Notes: generated from the letters alone by a model not told the origin. DNA of 64,000 nucleotides from an uncultured Collinsella sp. (GCA_959026535.1 CAUFMB010000003.1:8763-72762), one strand, 5' to 3'; positions 14,745-22,159 are shown, counted from the stretch's first letter. Program-made: numbers and translations.

Positions 14745-16967
14745 TTAGAGATGCAGCACGCGGTCGCGGATCTCCTCGGTTCGGCCCTGGTTCCAGAACT
14801 GGGTACCGATGTAGCCGCACGTACGACGAGCGACGTTCATCTTCTCCTGGTCGCGGTTACCGCAATTGGGGCACTCCCACACCAGCTTGCCGTCATCCTC
14901 GACAATCTTGATCTCGCCGTCGTAGCCGCACACCTGGCAGTAGTCGCTCTTGGTGTTGAGCTCGGCGTACATGATGTTGTCGTAGATGTACTGCATCACG
15001 CGAATGACAGCCTTGAGGTTGTCCTGCATATTGGGAACCTCGACGTAGGAGATAGCACCGCCCGGCGAAAGCTGCTGGAACATGCCCTCAAACTTGAGCT
15101 TGTCGAATGCGTCGATCTCCTCGGACACATGGACGTGGTAGCTGTTGGTAATGTAGCCCTTGTCCGTCACGCCCGGGATAATGCCAAAACGGCGCTGCAG
15201 GCACTTGGCAAACTTGTAGGTCGTCGACTCAAGCGGGGTGCCGTACAGCGAGAAGTCGATATCGCTTTCGGCCTTCCACTCGGCGCACTTGTCGTTCATG
15301 CGCTGCATGACGGCCATGGCAAACGGCGTGCCTTCCTTCTCGGTGTGGCTGTGGCCCGTCATGTACTTGACGCACTCATACAGGCCGGCATAGCCCAGGC
15401 TGATGGTGGAGTATCCGCCCACGAGAAGCTTGTCGATCGTCTCGCCCTTCTTCAGACGAGCGAGGGCGCCATACTGCCACAGAATCGGTGCGGCGTCAGA
15501 AAGCGTACCCATCAGGCGCTCATGACGGCACAGCAGGGCACGGTGGCACAGCTCAAGGCGCTCGTCGAAGATCTTCCAGAACTTGTCCATGTCCTGATGC
15601 GAGCTCAGCGCGACATCGGGCAGGTTAATGGTCACAACGCCCTGGTTAAAGCGACCATAGTACTTGGGCTTGTTCGGGTCGTAGTTCAGCGCGTTGGCAA
15701 CATTGTTAAAGCCGTTGCCCGAGCGGTCGGGCGTCAAGAAGCTGCGGCAACCCATGCAGGTGTAGCAGTCGCCGTTGCCGGCGGTCTCGCCCTTCGACAG
15801 CTTGAGCTCGCGCATCTTCTTCTCGGAGATGTAATCGGGCACCATGCGCTTGGCGGTGCACTTGGCAGCCAGCTGGGTCAGGTAGAAGTACGGGGAATTC
15901 TCGTGAACGTTATCGTCCTCGAGTACATAGATAAGCTTGGGGAATGCCGGGGTAATCCACACGCCGGCCTCGTTCTTAACGCCCTCGTAGCGCTGGCGAA
16001 GCGTCTCCTCCACGATCATGGCAAGGTCGTGCTTCTCCTGCGGCGTACGGGCCTCGTTAAGATACATAAAGACCGTCACGAACGGCGCCTGGCCATTCGT
16101 GGTCATAAGGGTCACGACCTGATACTGAATCGTCTGGACGCCGCGACGGATCTCGTCACGCAGGCGATCCTCAACAACCTCGCGGACCTTTTCGGGAGAT
16201 GCGGAAACGCCGAGCTCCTCAAGCTCGCGAGCGACCTCGCCGCGAATCTTCTGACGGCTCACCTCAACGAACGGGGCGAGATGGGTCAGCGAAATAGACT
16301 GGCCGCCGTACTGGGAGGAAGCAACCTGGGCGATGATCTGCGTCGCGATATTGCAGGCGGTCGAGAAGCTGTGCGGCTTCTCAATTAGCGTGCCCGAAAT
16401 AACAGTGCCGTTCTGGAGCATGTCCTCCAGGTTCACCAGATCGCAGTTGTGCATGTGCTGGGCAAAGTAGTCGGAATCGTGGAAGTGGATCAGGCCCTCA
16501 TTATGGGCGTCCACGATCTCCTGGGGCAGCAACACGCGCTGGGTCAGGTCCTTGGAGATCTCGCCGGCCATATAGTCGCGCTGAACGGAGTTGACGGTCG
16601 GGTTCTTGTTGGAGTTCTCCTGCTTGACCTCTTCGTTATTGCACTCGATCAGCGACAGGATCTTGTCATCGGTCGTGTTCTTCTGGCGCTTCAGGCTCTG
16701 AACATAGCGATAGATGATGTAGTGGCGGGCAACCTCGTAGCAGTCGAGACGCATAATCTCGTCCTCGACCAAATCCTGGATCTCCTCGACCGAAACGGTG
16801 TGGCCCGCGTTCTCGCATGCCTCGGCGACGTTTTGTGCCGCGTAAATCACCTGACGGTCGGTTAGACGAGAGCTCTCCTCGACCTCCAAGTTGGCGGCGC
16901 GAATCGCATTGACGATCTTATCGATGTCAAAGACGACCTCGGTGCCGCTGCGCTTGATGATCTTCAT
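14745..16967 (-). CDS. nrdD: anaerobic ribonucleoside-triphosphate reductase (class III)
   Basis: A 740-aa glycyl-radical enzyme reducing ribonucleoside triphosphates to dNTPs without oxygen. It has an N-terminal ATP-cone (about 1-95: IIKRSGTEVVFDIDKIVNAI). The catalytic barrel follows, with the cysteine-containing region CYTCMGCRSFL. The C-terminal zinc site is CQVCGYDG / CPNCGNRD, and the glycyl-radical motif RTCGYIG is at 715-721. The start at 16967 is preceded by AAGAGGCAAGAGG; an extension to 16997 is unlikely because the ATP-cone begins at once. Expression is probably controlled by NrdR through the paired boxes at 17193 and 17225. Confidence 0.97.
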   Translation of the reverse strand: MKIIKRSGTEVVFDIDKIVNAIRAANLEVEESSRLTDRQVIYAAQNVAEACENAGHTVSVEEIQDLVEDEIMRLDCYEVARHYIIYRYVQSLKRQKNTTDDKILSLIECNNEEVKQENSNKNPTVNSVQRDYMAGEISKDLTQRVLLPQEIVDAHNEGLIHFHDSDYFAQHMHNCDLVNLEDMLQNGTVISGTLIEKPHSFSTACNIATQIIAQVASSQYGGQSISLTHLAPFVEVSRQKIRGEVARELEELGVSASPEKVREVVEDRLRDEIRRGVQTIQYQVVTLMTTNGQAPFVTVFMYLNEARTPQEKHDLAMIVEETLRQRYEGVKNEAGVWITPAFPKLIYVLEDDNVHENSPYFYLTQLAAKCTAKRMVPDYISEKKMRELKLSKGETAGNGDCYTCMGCRSFLTPDRSGNGFNNVANALNYDPNKPKYYGRFNQGVVTINLPDVALSSHQDMDKFWKIFDERLELCHRALLCRHERLMGTLSDAAPILWQYGALARLKKGETIDKLLVGGYSTISLGYAGLYECVKYMTGHSHTEKEGTPFAMAVMQRMNDKCAEWKAESDIDFSLYGTPLESTTYKFAKCLQRRFGIIPGVTDKGYITNSYHVHVSEEIDAFDKLKFEGMFQQLSPGGAISYVEVPNMQDNLKAVIRVMQYIYDNIMYAELNTKSDYCQVCGYDGEIKIVEDDGKLVWECPNCGNRDQEKMNVARRTCGYIGTQFWNQGRTEEIRDRVLHL

Positions 16968-17192
16968 CCTCTTGCCTCTTTCACGTCGTAGCCTCATTGC
17001 GCTTCAGAGCCAAACGATGCCCGGCAGGGCTTGCCCCTGTCTTGCGGCGCCGTCGCGCAATCTGTGTTCTCGATAAACCATAGGTCCTCATGCGGACAAT
17101 CCTCGCGGCCGATCAAGCGGCTCAAAGGCGTGTCCAAATGGGGCGAATAAGGTCCTCGTTCTCTGTCCGCCATCTATCATACGACAAAGAGG

Positions 17193-17240
17193 CATCTATA
17201 TCCTGTATTCTTTTTTTAGGTCAAACACAACATATAGTGT
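17193..17240 (-). promoter_or_regulatory. nrdD promoter with two NrdR boxes
   Basis: The 16-bp sequence ACACAACATATAGTGT (17225-17240) matches the NrdR-box consensus acaCwAtATaTwGtgt at 15 of 16 positions. A weaker copy at 17193-17208 matches 10 of 16, and the two starts are exactly 32 bp apart (three helical turns), the spacing usual for tandem NrdR sites. On the minus strand -35 TTGACC (17219-17224) and -10 TATAGA (17195-17200) are separated by 18 bp. The distal box covers the -10, as expected for repression. Confidence 0.75.
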
Positions 17241-17341
17241 TTCAGCAGGTCAAGGCAATTAGTCATTTTGCAGACGCATTAAAAATGAGAGGTATTTGAC
17301 AAGTCGGTAAAACGTTACCAACACGGCTACCTGCATGGCAG

Positions 17342-17479
17342 TTATAAAACGCCCTTAGTCAAGCCGCTGACAAATCCTACCAAAACCAAGCCGCTCACGC
17401 CAAAATAATCCAAAAGATTGCGCTTGACCAACATGTTGCGGTCACGCTCGGTCAGGACGTATGCAATCAGCCAGTGCCC
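17342..17479 (-). pseudogene. possible remnant encoding a membrane-protein C-terminus
   Basis: Between the nrdD promoter and the tRNA cluster (17241-17590) the minus strand has a 45-codon open stretch after a TAG at 17480-17482. It ends in a hydrophobic segment (FGVSGLVLVGFVSGL) preceded by charged TERDRNMLVKR. There is no start with a ribosome-binding site. It may be the tail of a lost membrane protein or chance; the rest of this interval shows nothing recognisable. Confidence 0.2.
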
Positions 17480-17542
17480 CTACGGGATGCAAAGATCATC
17501 GCACGCGGATCTTAAGTTCAATATCTGGTGCCACATTTGACG

Positions 17543-17582
17543 ACATAAAACAAAACAGCCCAGAGACATAGTCTCTGAGCTG
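17543..17582 (-). terminator. terminator of the Gly-Val tRNA transcript
   Basis: A stem of CAGCYCAGAGAC type (17556-17567 with 17571-17582) is followed on the minus strand by TTTTGTTTT. Confidence 0.8.
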
Positions 17583-17590
17583 CGAACATT

Positions 17591-17665
17591 TGGTGGGCGT
17601 TAGAAGATTTGAACTTCTGACCTCTTCCGTGTCAGGGAAGCGCTCTCCCCCTGAGCTAAACGCCC
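17591..17665 (-). tRNA. tRNA-Val (GAC)
   Basis: A 75-nt cloverleaf on the minus strand: GGGCGTT acceptor, anticodon stem CTTCC/GGAAG with loop CTGACAC (anticodon GAC), T-arm AGAAG-TTCAAAT-CTTCT and encoded CCA. It is 3 nt downstream of tRNA-Gly and shares its promoter. Confidence 0.95.
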
Positions 17666-17668
17666 AAA

Positions 17669-17744
17669 TGGAGCGGACAACGGGGCTCGAACCCGCGACC
17701 CCAACCTTGGCAAGGTTGTGCTCTACCAACTGAGCCATGTCCGC
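17669..17744 (-). tRNA. tRNA-Gly (GCC), copy 1
   Basis: A 76-nt cloverleaf with GCGGACA acceptor, anticodon loop TTGCCAA (GCC), standard T-loop TTCGAGC and encoded CCA. It is identical in sequence to the copies at 18160 and 18387. It is the first gene of the transcript from the promoter at 17757-17785. Confidence 0.97.
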
Positions 17745-17756
17745 CTGCAAGGATTT

Positions 17757-17816
17757 AATATACGGGATGATCCACCCAAATGCAAGAACCATTTTCAAAT
17801 AATTTGAAAAAAAGTT
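17757..17816 (-). promoter_or_regulatory. tRNA promoter with A-tract upstream element (P1)
   Basis: On the minus strand: -35 TTGCAT (17780-17785), 17-bp spacer, -10 TATATT (17757-17762). Immediately upstream is A/T-rich DNA (17791-17816) containing AACTTTTTTT. The start would lie a few bases before tRNA-Gly. It is similar in plan to P2 (18475) and P3 (21949). Confidence 0.65.
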
Positions 17817-17871
17817 CCCGATACCGATGGCCCCCGCCTGCTTTGCCGTTCATTACATTGGAAGGACGGAG

Positions 17872-17893
17872 ATCACGAGGAAATCACGAGGAA
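17872..17893. repeat. tandem duplication of an 11-bp unit
   Basis: ATCACGAGGAA occurs twice head to tail. It lies in the otherwise featureless interval 17817-17938 upstream of tRNA promoter P1. Confidence 0.6.
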
Positions 17894-17938
17894 AGAGTCC
17901 CAGCAGCGAGCGGCGCCCCAGTGCCCCGCAGCGTCAAC

Positions 17939-17964
17939 AAAAAACGCGGTTCGTTAGAACCGCG
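17939..17964 (-). terminator. terminator downstream of the tRNA-Gly relic
   Basis: A perfect 8-bp stem (CGCGGTTC / GAACCGCG, loop of 4) is followed on the minus strand by six T residues. Confidence 0.85.
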
Positions 17965-17973
17965 TAAGATAGT

Positions 17974-18112
17974 TGGAGCGGACAACGGGGCGTCCGCGCA
18001 TCCGCTTCGCGGATCCGCACCGGCTTCGGCCGCCTGCCGGCGACCTCGCCAGCTCGCTACAAACGCTCCGCGTTTGCTTAACGCTCGCTCCCTCTCGGGT
18101 TCGAGCCCAGGC
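17974..18112 (-). pseudogene. tRNA-Gly relic joined to palindrome-rich sequence
   Basis: The first 18 nt (17974-17991) are identical to the 3' end of tRNA-Gly(GCC), CCA included, but the body is replaced by about 105 bp full of short palindromes (TCCGCTTCGCGGA, CGGCTTCGGCCG). At its far end is a second T-arm-like sequence in reverse orientation (CTCGGGTTCGAGCCC, 18094-18108). Inverting the segment between GGGC and GCCC would restore a longer T-arm, so this may be a tRNA broken by an inversion. It is followed by its own terminator. Confidence 0.5.
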
Positions 18113-18124
18113 GATGAGTACAAA

Positions 18125-18153
18125 AAGCCCGGCTACCGTGGTAGTCGGGCTGT
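18125..18153 (-). terminator. terminator after tRNA-Gly copy 2
   Basis: On the minus strand the stem AGCCCG-A-CTACC / GGTAG-CCGGGCT is followed by TTTTT. Confidence 0.8.
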
Positions 18154-18159
18154 TGCGCT

Positions 18160-18235
18160 TGGAGCGGACAACGGGGCTCGAACCCGCGACCCCAACCTTG
18201 GCAAGGTTGTGCTCTACCAACTGAGCCATGTCCGC
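18160..18235 (-). tRNA. tRNA-Gly (GCC), copy 2
   Basis: A 76-nt gene identical to copies 1 and 3, CCA encoded. A terminator lies on both its upstream side (after tRNA-Cys) and its downstream side, and no separate promoter is visible. Confidence 0.97.
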
Positions 18236-18242
18236 ATATGTA

Positions 18243-18268
18243 AAACAAAACGGGCGCCGGAGCGCCCG
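18243..18268 (-). terminator. terminator after tRNA-Cys
   Basis: The perfect stem CGGGCGC / GCGCCCG (loop of 4, 18251-18268) is followed on the minus strand by TTTTGTTTT. Confidence 0.85.
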
Positions 18269-18277
18269 GATGTTGCC

Positions 18278-18351
18278 TGGAGGCGAAGCCCGGATTCGAA
18301 CCGGGGGTAAAGGCTTTGCAGGCCTCTGCCTTACCACTTGGCCACTTCGCC
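18278..18351 (-). tRNA. tRNA-Cys (GCA)
   Basis: A 74-nt cloverleaf with acceptor GGCGAAG, anticodon loop CTGCAAA (GCA), T-arm CCGGTTCGAATCCGG and encoded CCA. It is the only tRNA-Cys in the window and lies between two tRNA-Gly copies. Confidence 0.96.
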
Positions 18352-18352
18352 G

Positions 18353-18376
18353 AAAAAGGACCGCTTGAGACGGTCC
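18353..18376 (-). terminator. terminator after tRNA-Gly copy 3
   Basis: A 6-bp stem GGACCG / CGGTCC (loop of 7) is followed on the minus strand by TTTTT, 11 nt after the tRNA. Confidence 0.75.
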
Positions 18377-18386
18377 GGAAATGCAA

Positions 18387-18462
18387 TGGAGCGGACAACG
18401 GGGCTCGAACCCGCGACCCCAACCTTGGCAAGGTTGTGCTCTACCAACTGAGCCATGTCCGC
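18387..18462 (-). tRNA. tRNA-Gly (GCC), copy 3
   Basis: A 76-nt gene identical to copies 1 and 2. It is the promoter-proximal gene of the Gly-Cys-Gly array transcribed from P2. Confidence 0.97.
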
Positions 18463-18474
18463 TTGCGGATTATT

Positions 18475-18522
18475 AATTTACGCGAGTTGTCCTAAAGACG
18501 CAAGTACTTTTTTCAAAAAAGT
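18475..18522 (-). promoter_or_regulatory. tRNA promoter with palindromic A-tract upstream element (P2)
   Basis: On the minus strand: -35 TTGCGT (18498-18503), 17-bp spacer, -10 TAAATT (18475-18480). Directly upstream is the palindrome ACTTTTTTCAAAAAAGT (18506-18522). The same palindrome, differing only at the centre, precedes tRNA-Leu (21980). Confidence 0.65.
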
Positions 18523-18567
18523 TGCTCAAGGCAAGTTCATGCAGGTAAATAACGCCAAGCCAAGACC

Positions 18568-19314
18568 CTAAGCGCACGCTTCCAATGCCGAGCTAAACAG
18601 CTTCACCATCCGAACACGTGTGCCGGCGCCATCTGTACGACGGGCAACTTCCACATTATCGACGAGCATGCGCATGAGCTTGATACCGCGTCCGCGTTCC
18701 TCGGATGCCACCGGCTCGCTCGCCCCATCGATAGAATAGCCAGCACCCCGATCAAGCACCTCGAGCACAACACGGTCCCCATAGGCCTGAACCGTCAGGA
18801 TGCAGCCAACACCGCCCGCATGGTCATATGCGTTACCCAACGCCTCCCCCAACGCCAATGCTACGTCATAGCGTTCATCACGCCTCAGGGGAAGCGATTC
18901 GAGGAGCTCGGCCACACGGTGCCGATAATACGGGAGATTCTCGATGCCTCGTTGCACTTCGACACTCTTGCTCCATCGCGGCAACTCTCCCACCGGAATG
19001 GCGGGAATCGACTCCCGCGCCGGGCCCGCGACATGGAGGATGTCGACAAGTCGGGCAATTTCCAAAAAGCGAACGACCTCATCGGAGGCGTTAACGAGCG
19101 AAAGCAGGCCCTCTCGCCTCATGAGCTCTCTGGCGCGCGTAAGCAAAAATGCCAAACCCGTCGAGTCGATAAAGCTCACGGCCTGGCAATTGATGACAAC
19201 GCGGCGCACGCCCCGGTCGATCAAATTATCCAACCGTCGGCGCAGCACGGGCACCGAGGCGATGTCGACATCACCCGGTGGTGTCAAAACCGCTATGTCA
19301 TTCCACTCATTCAT
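18568..19314 (-). CDS. STAS-HATPase fusion (anti-sigma antagonist plus anti-sigma kinase)
   Basis: A 248-aa fusion of two partner-switching modules that are normally separate proteins. Residues 1-95 are a STAS domain with the phosphorylatable serine S51 in FIDSTGLAFLL. Residues about 125-248 are a GHKL kinase of the RsbW/SpoIIAB type, with N-box EALGNAYDHA, G1 LDRGAGYS and G2 GRGIKLMRML. It lies just downstream of a PP2C phosphatase gene that could dephosphorylate it. The ATG at 19314 is preferred; a TTG at 19332 would add six residues. The target sigma factor is not in the window. Confidence 0.85.
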   Translation of the reverse strand: MNEWNDIAVLTPPGDVDIASVPVLRRRLDNLIDRGVRRVVINCQAVSFIDSTGLAFLLTRARELMRREGLLSLVNASDEVVRFLEIARLVDILHVAGPARESIPAIPVGELPRWSKSVEVQRGIENLPYYRHRVAELLESLPLRRDERYDVALALGEALGNAYDHAGGVGCILTVQAYGDRVVLEVLDRGAGYSIDGASEPVASEERGRGIKLMRMLVDNVEVARRTDGAGTRVRMVKLFSSALEACA

Positions 19315-19395
19315 ACGACCATGGTTCCCCAAAAGAGCTCGCTCGATGCATACGTATCTGCAACCGCGCAGATTTTGCCCGTCAAACGTCGCGGC

Positions 19396-21741
19396 CTACG
19401 ATCGACCCCGTAAAAATTCAAGGGAAACCAGCGCGATGTCATCGTCCAGCGCCGACTCGGTAAAGCGGTCAAGCTCGCTCAAGACCTTACCGCAGATTCC
19501 CGATACGCCCTCACTCGAAACAGAGAGCAAAAGGTCACGAAGGCGCTGCTCGCCAAAGAAAGCACCCGAGCGATCGCGCGCTTCAATCGTTCCGTCGGTA
19601 TACATAAATAGCATGTCACCAGGAGCGAATGTAAACACGCCCGTCTCGTAGACCATGCTCTCAAAGGCACCGATCACGCCCGATTGGCACCCAAGGAGCT
19701 CCACTTCTCCCCCGCAGGTCTCGCCGCCGCCAAGCGGCGTCGACGACGGCCTAATGACCATAGTGGAAGGATGTCCCGCCGAGCAATAGGTAGCGCGGCC
19801 CGCCTTAAGATCGATCTTGGCGATAAACGCCGTCACAAACGTCTCGACCCTCGAAAAGCCCATGAGCATGCTATTGAGCGAGCGTGCCATACGGGCAGGC
19901 CCCGCACCCTCCCAGGCATAGGCCGTCAGCGCTGTCTTGACAAGCGCCGACATCGACGCCGCCTCGATTCCCTTGCCGGATACATCACCCAAAATCATAA
20001 CGGCGCAATCGTCGGGAAGTCGGACAAGCGTATAGAAGTCACCACCGACCAACGCAGAATTCGTTGCCGATAGGTATACCGAATCGGTTGCAATGCCCGG
20101 AACGTCACCAAGCGAATTTCTCATGCCAATCTGAAGCGTCTGAGCGATATGACGCTCCTCGCGCTTTTGAGATTCGCCTTCATAAATCAGCTCAAAGTCA
20201 TGCGCCAGATGCACCAGGTAGTCGTATTCAAGGTCGTCAATTGGTTCTTGGCTGCCATCACGGAGCAGCAAAGCGCGCCTCGTCGGCCCCTTGGCAACGT
20301 CGGCGGGAACGATTGCATCGTTGTTCCGCTGACCGCCGCCCTCCGAGCGAACGCGTCCCGCCTCGAAGCCGGAATCGACATAGAGGCCCTGGCACGGCAG
20401 GCCATGAGCCCTCAACCATCCGCCCATAGGCATGGATTCGTCGACGCGGGTCAAGCGCACATGCTTAAGATCATCAGCACTCGCACCGCCCAGCACCGAC
20501 TGCCCAAAACCATCGGAAGCAACCCCCAAACGCGCAGCCGGTGCGGTGGTGGAAAAGAAGAGCGACTCAGGGTCTCCCGGCAGCGCCACGCGACTGCCGC
20601 CCTCAAAATCGATGACGTAGGTTTCGAGGCCTGCATCGTACTCGACGGGGCAGAAATGGCAATTGAGCACGGCGCAGATTTCGGACGATACCGCGCGCGA
20701 GGCGGAAACTGGATCATCGAGATAGGTAAACAACTCGTCGCGCAGCACATTGAGCGAGCGGCCAAGCTCTGCCGTACGACGCGAGCGCAGGCTCGATGCC
20801 ATACCGACCAGTTGAATGGAAAGATAATCGCAGATGACCTCGAGCACGTTGACGTCATAGGCAAGAGGCGCCTGCGGGCGTCTCCAGCCGACCTCTAGCA
20901 CGCCAAGGACCTGCGTGCCGTAAAACACGGGAAGGCAGATCTCGCTGCGGTATGGAGGCATGTCCTGAACGCGCAGTAGGTGCTTAGAGCGATTGTCCAG
21001 ATCCATGAACATACCCGAGGCGACTCGATCACCCTCAAGATCCTGCTGAATCGACAAGCGGCAAGCGCGCGATTCGCGAAGCACATACGTCGGTATGCCC
21101 GCGCCATACGGCATGAACTCGGGTAGATAGCTATCCTGCAGTACCTTGGATACGCCTCGGAGCTTAAACCCGCCGCTCTCAGAAAAATAGATAGCGGCGC
21201 CCGATGCATCGAGCGTTCCAACAAGCTGATTCAAAACGGTATCGAGCAGGCTGGGAAGCTCATCGGAGCCAACGGTGCTCATAATGACCGAAAGCGTGCC
21301 CGAGAGGCGCTTATTCGCCACTCTGAGCTCCGACAGCGCACGCTTAAGCTGACGATCGTGGGAATACTGCTCTTCGATGCTGTGAAGCGCCACAAGGACA
21401 CGCGGCGCACGGCGTCCAAAGATGCGCGGAGGCGTGACGGAACCCGCGCGAACCAGGACAGGAATAAAGGAACCGTCGCTCAGTTTGAGCATCAGCTCGC
21501 TCTCGGAGCCATCGGTCTCAAACGGCAGACGATGTTCGGTCGCACGCTCAAAGGCAGATGAGTACAGCACGTCTTTAACGTCACCATTGATGACGTCGGC
21601 GCGCTCCTCGCACATCAAGTCGAGCAAACGATTATTCACATGCAAAATGGTTCCGTCGAGCTCGCAGATGATGACCGCATCGCTCGTAATTTCGACCAAC
21701 TGGGCAACGTCTGCCCACTCGTTGCGCTCAAGCGTTTCCAT
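19396..21741 (-). CDS. PAS-GAF-PP2C serine phosphatase (RsbU/SpoIIE type)
   Basis: A 781-aa signalling phosphatase. An N-terminal PAS domain (about 10-115: DAVIICELDGTILHVNNRLLDLM) is followed by a short coiled coil, a GAF domain (about 160-315) and a degenerate GAF-like region (about 330-540). The C-terminal PP2C/SpoIIE domain (about 560-775) has metal-binding motifs GGDFY, GDVSGKGIEA and DDDIALV. Such proteins dephosphorylate STAS antagonists in response to signals; the STAS-kinase gene 80 bp downstream is the likely partner. The ATG at 21741 follows GTGAGG. It is the only gene between the tRNA-Leu terminator and that partner. Confidence 0.88.
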   Translation of the reverse strand: METLERNEWADVAQLVEITSDAVIICELDGTILHVNNRLLDLMCEERADVINGDVKDVLYSSAFERATEHRLPFETDGSESELMLKLSDGSFIPVLVRAGSVTPPRIFGRRAPRVLVALHSIEEQYSHDRQLKRALSELRVANKRLSGTLSVIMSTVGSDELPSLLDTVLNQLVGTLDASGAAIYFSESGGFKLRGVSKVLQDSYLPEFMPYGAGIPTYVLRESRACRLSIQQDLEGDRVASGMFMDLDNRSKHLLRVQDMPPYRSEICLPVFYGTQVLGVLEVGWRRPQAPLAYDVNVLEVICDYLSIQLVGMASSLRSRRTAELGRSLNVLRDELFTYLDDPVSASRAVSSEICAVLNCHFCPVEYDAGLETYVIDFEGGSRVALPGDPESLFFSTTAPAARLGVASDGFGQSVLGGASADDLKHVRLTRVDESMPMGGWLRAHGLPCQGLYVDSGFEAGRVRSEGGGQRNNDAIVPADVAKGPTRRALLLRDGSQEPIDDLEYDYLVHLAHDFELIYEGESQKREERHIAQTLQIGMRNSLGDVPGIATDSVYLSATNSALVGGDFYTLVRLPDDCAVMILGDVSGKGIEAASMSALVKTALTAYAWEGAGPARMARSLNSMLMGFSRVETFVTAFIAKIDLKAGRATYCSAGHPSTMVIRPSSTPLGGGETCGGEVELLGCQSGVIGAFESMVYETGVFTFAPGDMLFMYTDGTIEARDRSGAFFGEQRLRDLLLSVSSEGVSGICGKVLSELDRFTESALDDDIALVSLEFLRGRS

Positions 21742-21767
21742 CGTGAACCTCACCGTCTATCGGTAAC

Positions 21768-21791
21768 AAAAAAGCCTCCGAAGAGGCTTCT
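21768..21791 (-). terminator. terminator of tRNA-Leu
   Basis: On the minus strand the stem AAGCCTC-TTCG-GAGGCTT is followed by TTTT. It lies 10 nt beyond the tRNA and just before the phosphatase gene. Confidence 0.85.
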
Positions 21792-21800
21792 CAAATGCGA

Positions 21801-21890
21801 TGGTGTCGGAGGCGGGACTTGAACCCGCATGACCAAAAAGCGGTCACTAGCACCTCAAGCTAGCGCGTCTGCCAATTCCGCCACTCCGAC
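21801..21890 (-). tRNA. tRNA-Leu (GAG)
   Basis: A 90-nt class II tRNA with acceptor GTCGGAG, anticodon stem CTAGC/GCTAG and loop TTGAGGT (anticodon GAG). It has a long variable arm (GACCGC-TTTTT-GGTC type), T-arm GCGGGTTCAAGTCCCGC and encoded CCA. Confidence 0.95.
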
Positions 21891-21948
21891 ATGCTATGTT
21901 GTTGATTCGCGGTTCGTTTTGTTGGACCCGCGCGTTCAACGAGGAAGA

Positions 21949-21996
21949 TAATAACCTATGATTCGAGAACTGTGCAAGCACTTTTTTGAAAAAAGT
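21949..21996 (-). promoter_or_regulatory. tRNA-Leu promoter with palindromic A-tract upstream element (P3)
   Basis: On the minus strand: -35 TTGCAC (21972-21977), 17-bp spacer, -10 TTATTA (21949-21954). Upstream is ACTTTTTTGAAAAAAGT (21980-21996), a 17-bp palindrome nearly identical to that of P2, and the following CTTGC is shared as well. Confidence 0.65.
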
Positions 21997-22034
21997 TTTC
22001 GAATTTGTGAATGCACAGGTAAATGGGTCCGTCC

Positions 22035-22159
22035 GGACCAAGACGAGGTTACTTTCCAACGCGTCCTCGGGCATGCGGCATAATTTTGATCCGCGCTTCG
22101 CGCTACAAAATAATGCCGCGCCCTGCGGAATGCGTTGGAAAGTAACCTCGTCTTGGTCC
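22035..22159. repeat. nested palindrome E2
   Basis: Perfect 28-nt arms (22035-22062 and 22132-22159) enclose a 69-nt core that starts GTCCTCGGGCAT and ends GCCCTGCGGAAT. The core pairs with itself again: CGGGC with GCCCTGCG, then GCGGCAT with ATGCCGC, then ATTTTG with CAAAAT, around GCGCTTCGCGC. It has the same total length (125 nt) as E3. The interval 21997-22480 contains no gene, only E2, E3 and small hairpins. Confidence 0.85.

Noticed and set aside
14664..16388. A 574-codon plus-strand frame antisense to nrdD
   Set aside because: nrdD is unmistakable on the minus strand; the antisense frame begins inside palindrome E1 and has no recognisable motif.
16968..17190. Cobalamin riboswitch in the long nrdD leader
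   Set aside because: No B12-box-like sequence is seen, and class III reductases do not need cobalamin. The NrdR boxes are better supported.
17820..17965. 46-codon plus-strand frame upstream of the tRNA-Gly relic
   Set aside because: It is low-complexity and Arg/Ser-rich, spans a tandem duplication and a terminator, and has no ribosome-binding site.
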